Source: CAVUCE01 sp963739985 (GTDB taxonomy: Bacteria > Bacteroidota > Ignavibacteria > Ignavibacteriales > Ignavibacteriaceae). From it: 64,000 nt of DNA. This document shows positions 17,150-26,479 of this stretch, piece by piece (the first letter of the stretch is position 1; every line of letters starts with the position of its first letter). The position numbers were made by a program, and so were the translations under genes. The DNA is taken from NCBI GenBank assembly GCA_963739985.1, contig CAVUCE010000021.1:124001-188000 (forward strand), written 5' to 3'. The notes beneath the pieces were generated by a model. That model saw only the letters and a program-made list of their open reading frames with translations, made no database searches and was not told the DNA's origin.

Positions 17150-18205
17150 ATGAAAATTCTAATACTCGCACTTTCCGGTATTGGCGACGCGCTTATGTTT
17201 ACTCCTGCTCTCTCGCTTTTACGCAAAGAAAATCCGGAAGCACAAATAGACGCGCTTGTAATGTTTAAAGGAGTTAAAGATCTTTATGAGAGAAATTCGA
17301 ATCTTAATAATGTTTTTCATTTTGATTTTTTAAATGAGGGAGCCGCAGCTTCATTAAAATATATTTTTAATATGCGCGGTAAATATGATGCATCAATAAA
17401 TGTTTATCCCGCTAACAGAAAAGAATATAATATTATCAATTTACTTTTAGGTGCTAAAAAAAGAGCTGGTGTTAACTACTTAAGAAAGAATTTTCAAAAC
17501 CTCGGTTGGTTGAACAATGTTTCAATTCTTGAAAATGACTCTCTCCACAATGTTCAGGAAAATATTAAACTTTGCGAAAAACTGTTAAACAAAAAATTTA
17601 ATGATGAACCTAAACTCGAATTTTATCTTTCTAAAGAAGATGTAAATTTTGCTGTAGATTATCTAGCCCAAAATAAAATATTAGATGATGAATTAGTTAT
17701 CGGGTTTCATCCCGGTTGCGCAACATTAAAAAATCATATTAAACGCAGATGGGAGCCGCAAAAGTTTGCTGAGTTAGGTAAAAAATTAATAACCGAACAT
17801 AACGCTAAAATCTTAATCTTTGGCGGACCGGAAGAAGATGAGCTTAAGAAATCAATAAAAGAGATGATTGGTGATGAAAATGCGATTGTTGTACAGACTA
17901 AAAATTTAGCGCAGAGCGCTGCTTTAATTAAGCATTGCAATATTTTTGTTACTAATGATTCAAGCTTGATGCACGTGGCTTCTGCAATGCAAAGAAAAGT
18001 TGTTGCGATAATAGGTCCGACAAATACAAGCTATATACATCCGTGGAAAACCGAACATAAGATTGTAACACTAAATTTAGAATGTTCGCCTTGTTTTGTC
18101 TATTCTCCTCGCCCGCTTACCTGCTTCAGAGATGATGTAAAATTTAAATGCATTAAAGAGCTTGGTGTTGATTTAGTTTATGAGGCAGTAAAGAATCTTC
18201 TCTAG
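17150..18205 (+). CDS. Glycosyltransferase family 9 (heptosyltransferase-like)
   Basis: A 351-residue GT-B enzyme related to ADP-heptose:LPS heptosyltransferases, expected to act on cell-envelope glycan at the inner membrane. It begins MKILILALSGIGDALMFTPAL, the typical GT9 N-terminus. The C-terminal half has IGFHPGCATLKNHIKRRWEP, FVTNDSSLMHVASAM and AIIGPTNTSYIHPW, matching the GT9 donor-binding region. It also has a CSPCF motif and a late cysteine (LTCFRDD), as in WaaF relatives. It stands alone between a repeat element and the convergent BrnTA operon. Acceptor unknown. Confidence 0.88.
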   Translation: MKILILALSGIGDALMFTPALSLLRKENPEAQIDALVMFKGVKDLYERNSNLNNVFHFDFLNEGAAASLKYIFNMRGKYDASINVYPANRKEYNIINLLLGAKKRAGVNYLRKNFQNLGWLNNVSILENDSLHNVQENIKLCEKLLNKKFNDEPKLEFYLSKEDVNFAVDYLAQNKILDDELVIGFHPGCATLKNHIKRRWEPQKFAELGKKLITEHNAKILIFGGPEEDELKKSIKEMIGDENAIVVQTKNLAQSAALIKHCNIFVTNDSSLMHVASAMQRKVVAIIGPTNTSYIHPWKTEHKIVTLNLECSPCFVYSPRPLTCFRDDVKFKCIKELGVDLVYEAVKNLL

Positions 18206-18278
18206 AAACTATTGATTCTGAATTTAGTCATGAATGGAATCTTAGGAAGTAATTATCCATTTAAAAGCGACCTTGTTT

Positions 18279-18557
18279 TTATCTATTAATTCTAAACTCT
18301 CGATCTATTCTTTCTTTAAGTATTATTTTAATCAAAGATTGGTAAGGAACATCTCGCTTGTTCGCTAAAGATTTAATCTCTTCTAACATTGATTCGGGTA
18401 GTCTTATAGATATAGTTTTTGTTGACGGTTTCAGGTTTGGAAAAGCTACTCTTTCTACTTTATTCCAATTTAAATAGTCAGTAGAATCTGAATTTTGCCA
18501 AAACTTTCGTTCTACTTGCTCATCCTTAAACTTAGGTATCTCTTTTAACTTCTTCAT
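18279..18557 (-). CDS. brnA: BrnA/CopG-family antitoxin
   Basis: A 92-residue protein with a C-terminal ribbon-helix-helix segment (TKTISIRLPESMLEEIKSLANKRDVPYQSLIKIIL). This DNA-binding fold is typical of BrnA/CopG antitoxins, which neutralise the toxin and repress the operon. It overlaps the 3' end of the BrnT-like gene by 26 bases in a +1 frame, so the two are translationally coupled with toxin first, the usual BrnT-BrnA order. Confidence 0.83.
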   Translation of the reverse strand: MKKLKEIPKFKDEQVERKFWQNSDSTDYLNWNKVERVAFPNLKPSTKTISIRLPESMLEEIKSLANKRDVPYQSLIKIILKERIDREFRINR

Positions 18558-18843
18558 AATATATTTTTCTTTCTTTTTTACTCATATCTCTAGCAGATAT
18601 TACTCTGATTAAATTCTTTCTTATTGTGAAAACAAGAAATAACAATCTACCCACATCGGTTCTGCCTAAAACAAACCATCTTTTTTCTCGAACATTTATA
18701 TTGTTGGAATCAGAAATAATAAATGGAATATTAAAGAATACTTGCTCACATTCAGACTTTAAAACTTCATGTTTTCTCCAGTTTTTATCTGAATTGCCAT
18801 CATCCCATTGAAAACCTATACATTTGTCAAATATATTTCCCAT
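18532..18843 (-). CDS. brnT: BrnT-family toxin
   Basis: A 103-residue RelE-like ribonuclease toxin of the BrnT family. The hallmark N-terminus is GFQWDDGNSDKNWRKHEVL (FxWDxxKxxxNxxKHxV pattern) followed by CEQVFFN. The C-terminal half has KRWFVLGRTDVGRLLFLVFTIR and RVISARDMSKKERKIYYEE. Family toxins cut RNA and inhibit growth. No Shine-Dalgarno is seen ahead of the ATG at 18843, and the operator-like dyad ends only 7 bases upstream, so initiation may be leaderless or weak. Confidence 0.87.
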   Translation of the reverse strand: MGNIFDKCIGFQWDDGNSDKNWRKHEVLKSECEQVFFNIPFIISDSNNINVREKRWFVLGRTDVGRLLFLVFTIRKNLIRVISARDMSKKERKIYYEEVKRDT

Positions 18844-18850
18844 TATAAAC

Positions 18851-18869
18851 GTATATTATGAAGATATAC
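18851..18869. promoter_or_regulatory. Operator-like inverted repeat upstream of brnT
   Basis: GTATAT (18851-18856) and ATATAC (18864-18869) form a perfect 6-base inverted repeat with a 7-base spacer, starting 8 bases upstream of the brnT start codon. BrnA-type antitoxins bind palindromes at this position in characterised systems. Assignment as operator is inference. Confidence 0.5.
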
Positions 18870-18915
18870 AAATAAAAACAAGTTGATTCTTCAAATATGA
18901 TCTTAATCAAAACTA

Positions 18916-19446
18916 TTAATCCTTCAACTCAATTTTTAACGCATCAACTATTTCTTCAATAGTATCACAGCATTTAACCAATCCGGTATCGCGTTTTTCA
19001 TGTTTAAGTTGCTTATCCATTATTTCCGCAATGTCTTTCCACATTTTGGAATGACATAAAATAGGTTTCTTCTGCATTAATTTTTTGTTTGTATATTCCC
19101 AGATAACTGATAACTCTAAAAGTGTTCCAGTTCCACCCTGTAAAATAATGTATGCATCTCCCATTTCAACTAATTTTGTAATCCTTTCAAAAAGAGAATT
19201 GCATGTAATCTCTTCAGTTAAATACGTACTAAGAGTAGAATTCCATGAATTAACCGTAACTCCGTATGCTTTTCCGCCGTTTTCAGTTGCTCCTTTTGAG
19301 ACGGCATCCATAATTCCCTGATATCCGCCTGAACAAACACCAAAACCATTTTTAGCCAATTCAGCACCAAGCTGTTGTGCGTTTTCATATTCGGCGTCGC
19401 CATCTTGCGGAAGCGAACTTCCAAATACTGTAATTATTTTTTTCAC
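18916..19446 (-). CDS. LOG-family (TIGR00725/TIGR00730-like) nucleotide-binding protein
   Basis: A 176-residue Rossmann-type protein related to LOG phosphoribohydrolases and the YvdD-type proteins once called lysine decarboxylases. Family motifs are the N-terminal TVFGSSLPQDGD, the GGYQGIMDAVSKGA loop and QGGTGTLLEL in place of the usual PGGxGTxxE. The proline is replaced by glutamine, so activity on nucleotide monophosphates is uncertain. The start is a GTG at 19446 with an AGAAGGAATA ribosome site. It lies 11 bases after the outer-membrane protein gene, probably in one transcript. Confidence 0.82.
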   Translation of the reverse strand: MKKIITVFGSSLPQDGDAEYENAQQLGAELAKNGFGVCSGGYQGIMDAVSKGATENGGKAYGVTVNSWNSTLSTYLTEEITCNSLFERITKLVEMGDAYIILQGGTGTLLELSVIWEYTNKKLMQKKPILCHSKMWKDIAEIMDKQLKHEKRDTGLVKCCDTIEEIVDALKIELKD

Positions 19447-19457
19447 TTTTATTCCTT

Positions 19458-21135
19458 CTAAAAATTATATCCAATGCTCAAAGATAAGTTAATTTGGTTA
19501 AAGCCTGCAAGTTTATAGTTAGGACTGTTGGAGCCTGTTAATAAAATATTATAAGCTACTTCCGGTAATAAACTCAGATTACCAGAAATCGGAATTACAG
19601 TACCTGTAGTTAGTTCTAATGCAGTTTCATAAAAGTATCGTGGAGTTGATGGGGTAATAGGATTTAATCGATAAATACCAACTCCGCCTTGAATAAAAAA
19701 TGGGTTAAAACTTTCAACAGGATGAAACCTATAAGCTGAAGAAAGTGAAAATGTCTCTATTTTAGTATCTATCATTTTGTAGGAGTTAAAAGTAACTGTA
19801 TAAGGTGTGGAGGTGTAGCTTAACTTTGAAACAAGGGCGCTAACATTGTTTATATAGAAATCACCTTCAATAGAATATATCAAACTATTCTTATTCTCCT
19901 CAGTTATATTTGAAAAGATTGAACCTGCTTCAATTTTACTTGCTCTTCCAATTCTAAATATACTACCAGCGCCTGCCGATAAAATTATTTTTTTCAATGA
20001 AGGAGTTTGCTTAATCTTATTTTTATTTGAAAATAGAGATTCCGGATTTGTACTTAATGTAAAACTAACAGTCTCATAAGGGAAGTTCCACGGCAGATAA
20101 TTTGCTCGCCGCGCATTATACCAAACACCGGCATAACCCGCTGTCAGTTTAGTTTCATTATATTTAATTCCAATATCAATTCCGTGGGTAGAAAAATTAG
20201 TAAGACCGGCTTTGGGTCCCGAAGTAAAGTTTCCTAAATATAAATCCTGAGTAAAATAAAAATTATTACCAAGGTTTAGATCAAGCCACTCAAATGAAAC
20301 ACCCGTTTCAATTGCAACATCTTCAGGAAAATCTTTCCAATCAGAGAATAAATTTTTAAAGGATGAAACTCCTTCATTATTATCGTCCAACTTATCAAAT
20401 GGTTTTGAAATATTTACTGAGAGCGGAATACGAAAATAATTATTATCCATTGCCAGGTAGCTTATTCCCAAATTTAATTGTGCAGGGTTGGGATAATATT
20501 CCTCAATATTTCTTCCGGAAGTTGAAGAAGTCTCAAATTTTATTGCACTGCCCAAATTCATTAATGAAAAACCAATATTCAAACGGTTTGCAGCAATTTC
20601 CGGTCTGTAATAGATTCCCAAACCAAGCATAAAATTATTATAGTTCAGATCACCAAATATTTGGGATGCATATCGAAGATTAATTCCGGCACCAAAATTA
20701 TCGCCGAATTTACGCGCATAACCTATAGAATAACTCCTTTGATAAAAGTCGGATTTTGTTCCGGCGTCGGGAGATTCGGGAGAGGTAGTCATAAGAGTTC
20801 CAAAATCCCAGTTTATATAATCTATTCCAAATGAATTATTTTCATCAAGTTTATATGAAGCACTGAAATCATTAATTGGGTATGAGATATATTAATTGAA
20901 ACGGCTGATGAAAAAAAGTAATATCGAGTGATTTTGTGTTTAACAAATTTGCCGGGTTAAACTTTAAAGCGTCAAAGCCATTAAAAGAAGAGACAGCTTG
21001 TCTTCCGCTTCCAAGTGCTGAAGTTGAATTCGGATAATTAACAAATTCAAAAGATGAAATTTGTGCAAATGAAGTTTGAGAGATTAACAAGAGTGATATT
21101 GAAAGCCAGAAGAGACAAGAGTTGAGTTTCGACAT
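19458..21135 (-). CDS. PorV/PorQ-like outer-membrane beta-barrel protein (frameshifted)
   Basis: About 558-residue outer-membrane protein. The signal peptide is MSKLNSCLFWLSISLLLISQTSFAQ. It is followed by PNSTSALGSGRQAVSSFNGFDALKFNPANLL, resembling the N-terminus of PorV/PorQ/UPF0164 proteins, and a long series of alternating strands ending in a C-terminal aromatic residue (SLSIGYNF*), as expected for a barrel. A one-base shift near 20885 separates the first 87 codons from the rest. In the second frame SYPINDFSASYKLDENNSFG continues the protein directly. The larger uninterrupted part is 19458-20792. The cargo or ligand is unknown; PorV relatives serve T9SS export. Confidence 0.7.
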
Positions 21136-21241
21136 GAATTCCCCATATTAATTATTAGTATTTTCCCCACATCAAAATAATCAAATGGAATGAAGAAACA
21201 AAGCATTATATAACAAAGAGTTACGTGTAAACAATATTTCG

Positions 21242-22210
21242 CTATTCGTAAAAATTTCTTTCCCATTTATGAACTTTTAATCTTTCTATTAACCTCGGCG
21301 ATAATGACCCTTTGGTAACGCTTTTAACATTTGCCATTAAGTTTTTTTCCTTTCGCATTCCCGGAATTACAGAAGTGACAGCATCATGACTAATAATAAA
21401 TCGCAAAGCCGCTTCTGATAAAGAATCACATTCATCTTTAACGTCATTCCAGATCTCATCAACTCTCAGTTTTACATCAAGCTTCCTTTTTCCTCTAAAA
21501 TATTCAGATCTAAAATCTCCGATAGGAAATTCTGTGGTAGGACCAATATTTCCTGTTAATGAACCTTCATCAAAGGGAACACGAGCAATTATACTAATAT
21601 TATTTGCTTTTGCAAAAGGAAGCAAATGATCAACAGGTTTTTGATCAAAAATATTAAAAATAACCTGGTAGCTATCAATTAGCCCGGTTCTTCCTGCATC
21701 AATTCCATTCCGGGGCTGATGATCGTTAATTGAAATTCCCCAGAATCGAACTTTACCGTCTTTCTTTAATTTTTCAATCGCTTCTTTCCATTCATCCTCA
21801 CTCGACCATTTATCATTCCAAACATGGAATTGCATTAAATCAATATAATCCCGCTTTAAATTTTTCAGACTTTTTTCCGTGCTTTCGATAATATGTTTTT
21901 GGGGAAAAGATTGCGTTAATGATGAATTATCGGAAGCAGGCCATTCAAATATTTTTGAAGGGACTTTTGAGGCAACAAATAAATTTTTGCCGGATTCTTT
22001 TTCTACTTCTCCGACTAGTTTTTCGCTGTGTCCGTTACCGTAGACTAATGCGGTATCGAAAAAGTTTATTCCTTCATCAATAGCTTTATGCAAAGATTTT
22101 TTTGATTCATTATCGTCGGCTCCGCCCCACATAGCTTTGCCAATTCCCCAGCAGCCGTATCCTAGTCTGGAGATTTCTACTTTGGAGTTATTAATTTTTT
22201 TATATTCCAT
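21242..22210 (-). CDS. Aldo/keto reductase
   Basis: A 322-residue NADPH-dependent oxidoreductase of the AKR superfamily. The catalytic tetrad is visible: Asp and Tyr in FFDTALVYG, Lys in VASKVPS and His in MQFHVWND. The (beta/alpha)8 pattern and the late ISHDAVTSVIPGMRKEKNL cofactor-binding region are complete. A GAGGGA ribosome site precedes the ATG. Substrate unknown. Confidence 0.92.
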   Translation of the reverse strand: MEYKKINNSKVEISRLGYGCWGIGKAMWGGADDNESKKSLHKAIDEGINFFDTALVYGNGHSEKLVGEVEKESGKNLFVASKVPSKIFEWPASDNSSLTQSFPQKHIIESTEKSLKNLKRDYIDLMQFHVWNDKWSSEDEWKEAIEKLKKDGKVRFWGISINDHQPRNGIDAGRTGLIDSYQVIFNIFDQKPVDHLLPFAKANNISIIARVPFDEGSLTGNIGPTTEFPIGDFRSEYFRGKRKLDVKLRVDEIWNDVKDECDSLSEAALRFIISHDAVTSVIPGMRKEKNLMANVKSVTKGSLSPRLIERLKVHKWERNFYE

Positions 22211-22460
22211 ACAAATCCCTCAGGTTTTATTAATCAATAAATCGAATAATATTTAAAAATAAAATAATTACTTAGAAATAGTATTGTAAATTTAATTTAG
22301 AATTTAAGTGCGAATAATAAAAGCGATTAAATTATCTTTGATAAAATTTCAAAAATAACATTATGAAAATTTACTGTTCATTTACTAAATTAAAATAATA
22401 CTTCCAAAGATTTCTTTTTCTCCTAATTCTATTCAAGTAAAAAAATATTAAATCTCCCCC

Positions 22461-22487
22461 AACCTTTTCGATTTGTTAAGGTCTAAT
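22461..22487 (+). promoter_or_regulatory. ECF-type promoter upstream of the sigma-factor gene
   Basis: AACC (in AACCTTTT at 22461-22468) and GTCTAAT (22481-22487) are separated by 16 bases from AACC to GTCT. This is the spacing and type of sequence used by ECF sigma factors (AAC-type -35, GTC/TCTA-type -10). It ends 23 bases before the ATG. Autoregulation by the adjacent sigma factor is inferred. Confidence 0.55.
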
Positions 22488-22510
22488 AAAATAGTTGAGA
22501 ACAAAATATT

Positions 22511-23089
22511 ATGAGTAAAGAAGAAAACGAACTTATAAAGAGAGCGCAAAAAGGAGACAAAAATGCCTTCGAACTGCTGATAAATCAATATGATAAGCAT
22601 GTTCTGGGTATAGCTTATTCTTACGTCAAAAATTACGATGACGCAAAGGATATTTACCAGGATGTTTTCCTGAGAGTATTTAAGGCAATCAAAAAATTTG
22701 AATTTAGAAGTGAGTTCTCAACATGGATTTATAGGATTGCAACAAATGTTTGCATCACGTATAAGACAAGAAACAAGAAAAGAGTAATAGCTTCTTTGGA
22801 TGAAGGAGTGGAAGTTGAAGATGGCGAAACAAGGACTTTATCAGAAACTATAGCCGGAGATACTAAAACCGACAGTGCTGCTTTAAATATAGAAATATCA
22901 GAAAAAATTGAGAGTGCAATAAATAAACTTTCTCCGCAGCAAGCAATGGTATTTACTTTAAAACATTATAACGGACATAAAATAAGAGAAATAGCATCGA
23001 TGATGAATTGTACTGAAGGAACTGTTAAAAATTATTTGTTTTTAGCAACACAGAAAATGAGAGAAAATCTGAAAGGATTTTACGATTAG
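22511..23089 (+). CDS. ECF RNA polymerase sigma factor
   Basis: A 192-residue group 4 sigma factor. Region 2 runs from about residue 10 to 85 (AFELLINQYDKHVLGIAYSY, DAKDIYQDVFLRVF, STWIYRIATNVC). Region 4 spans about 125-185 with a helix-turn-helix (LSPQQAMVFTLKHYNGHKIREIASM then CTEGTVKNYLFLATQKMREN). A linker with acidic residues lies between. It is followed after 19 bases by its probable anti-sigma gene. It likely directs RNA polymerase to this operon and perhaps other envelope genes. Confidence 0.95.
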   Translation: MSKEENELIKRAQKGDKNAFELLINQYDKHVLGIAYSYVKNYDDAKDIYQDVFLRVFKAIKKFEFRSEFSTWIYRIATNVCITYKTRNKKRVIASLDEGVEVEDGETRTLSETIAGDTKTDSAALNIEISEKIESAINKLSPQQAMVFTLKHYNGHKIREIASMMNCTEGTVKNYLFLATQKMRENLKGFYD

Positions 23090-23108
23090 GACGAGAGAGA
23101 GGAAAACC

Positions 23109-24065
23109 ATGGAACATCAAAAATTTAAAGAACTTATACAACTAGCCTTGCTCAATGAATTGAGTGAAGAAGAAATGAATCAGCTCCATTCGCATATGAT
23201 TGAATGTAACGATTGTCAGTCTGAATTTGACGAGTTGAACAAATATTATACTCTGATAGAAAAACAAAAACCGGCAGAAGTTGACGAGAAATTTTTACAA
23301 GATGCACGAAGACAGTTTAGAATCGGTTTGGAGTATGAGATTTCTAAAAAATCTTTTTTAGCTAAATCCGTAGAAGCGATTTCTAAATTTTTCTGGATTA
23401 ATAAAACTCCGGCTATCACCGGCGCATTTACTTTAATTATTGGTTTGGGACTCGGTTACGCCTTGTTTTCCTCAAATTCTACAGATGCTAATTCTTTAAT
23501 TCAAAAAGGAATGTTACCTGATAATAATACTCTGATTACAAACATCAGATTTTCAAATACCGGAATAAACGACGGACAAGTTGAGTTTACTTTTGATGCT
23601 GTAAAGCCTGTTACAATGAAAGGAAGAATAAATGATCCTACTATACAAAACATTTTAGCAAAAGCATTAATAAATGAAAAAAATCCAGGCGCGCGTATTG
23701 AAGCTGTTAATGCTTTATCTACAAACACAAATAATAAGAACGGTGTGGATTCACAAGTTAAAGTAGCGCTTGTAAAGTCTGCAGAATCAGACGCAAATCC
23801 AGGTGTGAGAAGAGAAGCTTTAAAAGCTTTACTAAATCTACCTTACGACAAAGAGATTAAAAGTTGTTTATTAAATGTGTTGGTTCACGATGATAACTCA
23901 GCGCTTAGAATTATGGCAATAAACGGACTCGCGGCAGCAAGTTTCAGAGGACAACCAATTGATGCTGAGACGCAAAAAATCTTAACTCAAAAAGCAAATA
24001 AAGACGATAATGAATACATACGTATTCGTGCAGCTTCTTTACTGAAGGAGGAACAATTACAATGA
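23109..24065 (+). CDS. Membrane anti-sigma factor with zinc finger and HEAT repeats
   Basis: A 318-residue protein. Residues 1-40 form a zinc-finger anti-sigma domain with HxxxCxxC (His29, Cys33, Cys36; HMIECNDC). A single membrane helix follows near residues 100-120 (AITGAFTLIIGLGLGYALF). The remaining ~160 residues outside the membrane contain HEAT-like units (NPGARIEAVNAL, NPGVRREALKALL, NSALRIMAINGLAA, YIRIRAASLLKEE). It should hold the ECF factor until a signal is sensed; the HEAT part may bind an envelope partner. Its stop overlaps the next gene's start (23109-24065 against 24062), so the operon is coupled. Confidence 0.88.
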   Translation: MEHQKFKELIQLALLNELSEEEMNQLHSHMIECNDCQSEFDELNKYYTLIEKQKPAEVDEKFLQDARRQFRIGLEYEISKKSFLAKSVEAISKFFWINKTPAITGAFTLIIGLGLGYALFSSNSTDANSLIQKGMLPDNNTLITNIRFSNTGINDGQVEFTFDAVKPVTMKGRINDPTIQNILAKALINEKNPGARIEAVNALSTNTNNKNGVDSQVKVALVKSAESDANPGVRREALKALLNLPYDKEIKSCLLNVLVHDDNSALRIMAINGLAAASFRGQPIDAETQKILTQKANKDDNEYIRIRAASLLKEEQLQ

Positions 24066-25204
24066 AACGAATGAATATATTTAAAGAATTATGTGTGTTG
24101 TTTTTTGCCGCGGCAATATTTCATGCAAGCTATGCGGCAGATGATCAGATAACAAAAACAATCCCGGTTGAAAAAGGCGGTACACTTAAAATTACAACCT
24201 TAACCGGAGACATAACCATAAGGCCATGGGACAAATTGGAAGTTTCCGTTAAAATTGACGGTGTTAGTGAAAATGAGTCAAATCAAATTAGCATTTCAAA
24301 ATCCGGAAATACAGTGACTGTTCTAAATAACTCAGGTTGGGGATGGGGTGGAAGTCATGATATTGTTGTCGATCTTCCGACGGAATTTAATGTGTCAATT
24401 TCTACAAATCAAGGTGATATAGAATTTAGAGGCAACTTAAAAGGTAATGCAGCAGTAAAGACCGGAAGCGGTGATATAGTTTCAAAAAACATAACGGGAA
24501 CTGCCGAGCTTACCACGAACGGAGGCGATCTTCATATTGGTGATATCGGAAATAATTCAAAATTACTTACTAGAGGCGGCGATATTATCATCGGTAATCT
24601 AGGTAAAAATTGTAGAGTATCTACCATGGGCGGAGATGTTAAAACGGCAAACAGCCTTGGAGATATTGATGTTAATACGTTTGGCGGAGATATTAAAGTT
24701 GGTAACGTTGCCGGAGATGCAAAAATAAAAACTTTAGGCGGAAGTATTTCAATTGGAAAAGTAAACGGAAGTGTAACTTGTACGACTAATGGTGGAAATA
24801 TCAATTTATCCGGCGCCAGTGGAGAAGTAAAAGCCAAAACATTCGGCGGAAGTTTAACACTCAAAAATATCAACGGGTCTATTGATGCAAGCACAGCCGC
24901 TGGAGATGTGTATGTCGAATTAAATCCTAAAGTAAATACTTTCAGTAAAATTTCTACATCAAACGGGAGAATAACATTATATATTCCTTCTTCATCTAAA
25001 GCCGAAATTTCTGCAAATGTTTCAACATATGACGATGGCGGAGACAATGCAAAAAATATTATTCAATCTGATTTTCCGGCTCAATCTTTTGATGCGAATG
25101 AATATTCTCCAAATGTCAGCGCCAAGTATATTATAAATGGAGGCGGCGCAAGTATTAAATTAAATGCAGTTAATGAAAAAATTGTAATTAAGAAATCTCG
25201 TTAG
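24062..25204 (+). CDS. Exported beta-helical DUF4097-type protein 1
   Basis: A 380-residue protein with a signal peptide (LCVLFFAAAIFHASYAAD). It consists largely of about 19-residue repeats of the form TxGGDIxIGNxxGxxxI, predicted to build a right-handed beta-helix. It begins with the DUF4097-like segment GTLKITTLTGDITIRPWDK. It is coupled to the anti-sigma gene and followed 8 bases later by a paralogue. It is an envelope or surface protein controlled by the ECF factor; no enzymatic motif is seen. The repeat makes its complementary strand look open over 500 bases. Confidence 0.82.
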   Translation: MKRMNIFKELCVLFFAAAIFHASYAADDQITKTIPVEKGGTLKITTLTGDITIRPWDKLEVSVKIDGVSENESNQISISKSGNTVTVLNNSGWGWGGSHDIVVDLPTEFNVSISTNQGDIEFRGNLKGNAAVKTGSGDIVSKNITGTAELTTNGGDLHIGDIGNNSKLLTRGGDIIIGNLGKNCRVSTMGGDVKTANSLGDIDVNTFGGDIKVGNVAGDAKIKTLGGSISIGKVNGSVTCTTNGGNINLSGASGEVKAKTFGGSLTLKNINGSIDASTAAGDVYVELNPKVNTFSKISTSNGRITLYIPSSSKAEISANVSTYDDGGDNAKNIIQSDFPAQSFDANEYSPNVSAKYIINGGGASIKLNAVNEKIVIKKSR

Positions 25205-25212
25205 AAATTAAG

Positions 25213-26407
25213 ATGGAGTTCAAATTGAAAAAGACAATGTTTTTTGCTTCGTTATTTTTTATGACTTTGTTTTTTACCGGAGCATATCTTCCACCCTCAA
25301 ATAATATTTTGGGATTAGTGAGCTCAGATGGTAATCAGAATCTAAGCGATAACACTCAAGAATTTTCTGTCAAAGAAAATGAAAATTTGAATGTAGATCT
25401 TAAAAATGGCGGCGCCATAGAGATTGAAGGTTGGAATAAAAATCTTGTGAGAGTTGAAATTATTTCTGATCTTAATAAAACTTCTGATATCGTGCACATG
25501 AGCAAAAATTCCGAAGGGGTAGATGTTATATCACGACTAATAACGCATAGCTCCGTTAATAATTATAAACTAACCGTAAAAGTAAAAGTCCCGGAAAAAT
25601 TTAATGTTAGATTAAAAACAATGGGCGGTGAAATTTCTATTAATAATATGAATGGTAACATTAGCGGCAAAACACTTGGCGGTAATCTTATTCTGCATAA
25701 TCTGGAAGGCTCAATCGAATTGACGACAATGGGCGGCGATATTAAACTCACTGATTCTAATTTGGACGGCAATGTAAAGACAATGGGTGGTGATGTTTTA
25801 TTAGAAAATGTTAAAGGCGGCGTGAGAGGTTCTTCCATGGGAGGATCGGTTACCAGAAAAAATTATGAACAATCCGGCAGTGAACAAATTGGCGATGAAG
25901 TTAATGTCTCGAGTATGGGTGGCGATTTAGAAATTACAAGCGCACCTAACGGAGCAAAGTTATCTACAATGGGCGGTAAAATTGAAGTTGGTTCGGCAAA
26001 CAAATATGTAAAAGCCAAAACTATGGGTGGCGATATTAAATTAGATAAAGTTAATGGATGGATTGAAGCAACCACAATGGGCGGTGATGTAAATGCGGTT
26101 ATGATTGGTAATCCAACAGCAAGGAGATAGGCATGTCAAATTGATTTCAATGCACGGTGATATTTATTTAACTGTTCCGGCCGGATTATCAATGAATATA
26201 AATGTAAAATTAAAGTATACTAAAAACAGTATCGGAAAATATAAAATTTATAGTGATTTTAAATTGGCGCAGAGTGAAAGTGATAATTGGGACGATTCAA
26301 ACGGAACACCTAGAAAAACTTTAACAGGTAAGGCCGAAATTGATGGTGGCAAAAACAATGTTACTATTGAAACAATCAATGGTAATGTTTATCTCAAAAA
26401 ATCGTAG
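25213..26407 (+). CDS. Exported beta-helical DUF4097-type protein 2 (frameshifted)
   Basis: Paralogue of the preceding gene, about 397 residues once joined. It has a hydrophobic N-terminus (TMFFASLFFMTLFFTGAYL) and a core of at least nine units centred on TMGGD/TMGGE/SMGGS with about 19-residue spacing. A single-base shift near 26110 ends the first frame at 26130. The second frame continues with GDRHVKLISMHGDIYLTVPAG to 26407, which is the expected end of the domain. It is the last gene of the ECF operon. Confidence 0.78.
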
Positions 26408-26479
26408 TTCAATGAATACTGCTTTTGATATAGAAATTTTATTGCATTTTCTTTTTAATAATTCAAATGAACTTATACA

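Noticed and set aside
21084..21266. Minus-strand open frame of 60 codons
   Set aside because: It overlaps the signal-peptide end of the outer-membrane protein gene and the 3' end of the aldo/keto reductase gene in another frame, with no recognisable pattern.
24500..24900. Possible CRISPR-like direct repeats
   Set aside because: The periodicity (about 57 bases) is that of the 19-residue protein repeat, and the units are coding and diverged.
24532..25047. Minus-strand open frame of 171 codons, and similar ones at 25563-26075
   Set aside because: They are by-products of the GGD-repeat coding strand, rich in Pro and Ile-Ser-Pro-Pro repeats, with no start signals.
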